A stretch of DNA of 5,668 nt from the NCBI GenBank assembly GCA_002438685.1, contig DJQG01000143.1:284-5951 (forward strand), given 5' to 3'. Below, piece after piece: positions 5,100-5,668 of this stretch (position 1 is its first letter; every line of letters starts with the position of its first letter). Origin of the DNA: Ruminococcaceae bacterium UBA6392. GTDB lineage: Bacteria > Bacillota > Clostridia > Oscillospirales > Acutalibacteraceae. The notes under the pieces were generated by a model. That model was not told where the DNA came from, did no database searches, and saw only the letters and a program-made list of their open reading frames with translations. The translations under genes were made by a program, and so were the position numbers.

Positions 5100-5668
5100 A
5101 TGAGAAAATTCGACACTAAGGTACAGTATCTTAAATATAAAGTTCTGCGCGAGGTCGCGCGGCTTGCATGGAACGACACGCTGCTTGAAAATCTTTTCGA
5201 GATACCGAAAACAATCGTTCCCGGCAACACGCCGACCATGCGCTGCTGCGTCTACAAAGAAAGAGCAATACTCAGCGAGCGAGTCAAGATAGCTATCGGC
5301 AGCAACCCGAATATTATAGAGGTTATCGACATCGCCTGCGACGAGTGTCCCATGGGCGGATACGAGGTCACCAACGCCTGCCGCGGATGCCTCGCCCACC
5401 GCTGTGAGGATGTCTGCCGCTTCGGCGCGCTCTCCTTTGACCGCGAGCACGTTGCGCATATCGACAAAACGAAGTGCAAGGAGTGCGGCGCGTGCTCCAG
5501 AGTCTGCCCCTACACCGCGATTATAAACCGCAAGCGTCCCTGCGAGATGGCGTGCAAGATAAAGGCTATCAGCATGAACGAGAACAAGGCTGCAGCGATA
5601 AACTACGACAAATGTATATCCTGCGGCGCGTGCGTCTATCAGTGTCCGTTCGGCGCGATAACGGACAA
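5100..5668 (+). CDS. hydA2: Group B [FeFe]-hydrogenase (HydA2 type), N-terminal part (3' truncated by window)
   Basis: The frame starts at ATG 5100 and stays open to the right edge, giving 189 visible residues. The opening (MRKFDTKVQYLKYKVL), the RCCVYKERAI region (48-57), IEVIDIACDECPMGGY (73-88) and VTNACRGCLAHRC (90-102) match the group B1/B3 [FeFe]-hydrogenase family (TIGR04105 type). There are 18 cysteines. Two clear [4Fe-4S] motifs are C126/C129/C132/C136 and C172/C175/C178/C182. A further Cys set is C94/C97/C102/C106, and C148 and C152 lie between the two motifs. The H-cluster domain lies beyond the window and was not seen. In R. albus, HydA2 is a ferredoxin-dependent, non-bifurcating H2-evolving enzyme whose gene adjoins hydS; here the phosphatase gene lies between them. 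Its placement as the last visible operon gene fits a regulated target of the sensor. The symbol rests on this synteny, so treat it as provisional. Confidence 0.88.
   Translation, partial: MRKFDTKVQYLKYKVLREVARLAWNDTLLENLFEIPKTIVPGNTPTMRCCVYKERAILSERVKIAIGSNPNIIEVIDIACDECPMGGYEVTNACRGCLAHRCEDVCRFGALSFDREHVAHIDKTKCKECGACSRVCPYTAIINRKRPCEMACKIKAISMNENKAAAINYDKCISCGACVYQCPFGAITD

Noticed and set aside
4096..5100. Several minus-strand open frames opposite the phosphatase gene
   Set aside because: They overlap one another and a well-supported PP2C gene, lack convincing start signals and show no domain motifs.
1..5668. CRISPR array, tRNA, rRNA, insertion sequence or phage genes
   Set aside because: The window is nearly fully coding on one strand with metabolic and regulatory genes. 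I saw no spaced short repeats, transposase motifs or structured RNA signatures.

Overview
The window looks like part of one co-directional operon from an anaerobic, fermentative Clostridia-type bacterium. The closest fit I know is a Ruminococcus/Oscillospiraceae organism that makes ethanol and H2. The signs are an AdhE-type alcohol dehydrogenase, two different [FeFe]-hydrogenases, strong AGGAGG-type ribosome binding sites and a moderate GC content (slightly above half by eye). All seven genes are on the + strand. The gaps are 4-14 bases, with one overlap of 8 bases. There is no room for a terminator and I see no internal promoter.

Layout: (1) 1-963, the C-terminal iron-dependent alcohol dehydrogenase part of a bifunctional aldehyde/alcohol dehydrogenase (AdhE/Aad), cut by the left edge. 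(2) 976-1725, an aminoglycoside-phosphotransferase-fold kinase. (3, 4) 1740-1979 and 1985-2245, two small tandem thioredoxin-like [2Fe-2S] ferredoxins. (5) 2250-3923, a HydS-like [FeFe]-hydrogenase with two N-terminal [4Fe-4S] sites, an altered H-cluster domain, an extra Cys-rich FeS domain, a PAS domain and a helical tail. (6) 3916-5088, a SpoIIE/PP2C-type phosphatase with an additional C-terminal domain of about 165 residues that I cannot name. (7) 5100-5668+, the N-terminal, ferredoxin-like part of a group B [FeFe]-hydrogenase (HydA2 type), cut by the right edge.

The gene content agrees closely with the transcriptional unit reported for Ruminococcus albus 7. That unit has aad, a Ser/Thr kinase, a Ser/Thr phosphatase, hydS, hydA2 and a redox-responsive repressor, and HydS was proposed there as an H2 sensor. 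The working model, which is inference, is that HydS senses H2 or redox state at its H-cluster. The small ferredoxins exchange electrons with it. The PAS domain and helical tail pass the state to the PP2C phosphatase, which the APH-like kinase may oppose. The outputs are the flanking electron-disposal enzymes, AdhE (ethanol) and HydA2 (H2). The overall system is therefore not wholly undescribed. The least explained parts are the phosphatase C-terminal domain, the kinase substrate, the paired ferredoxins and the missing phosphorylation target.
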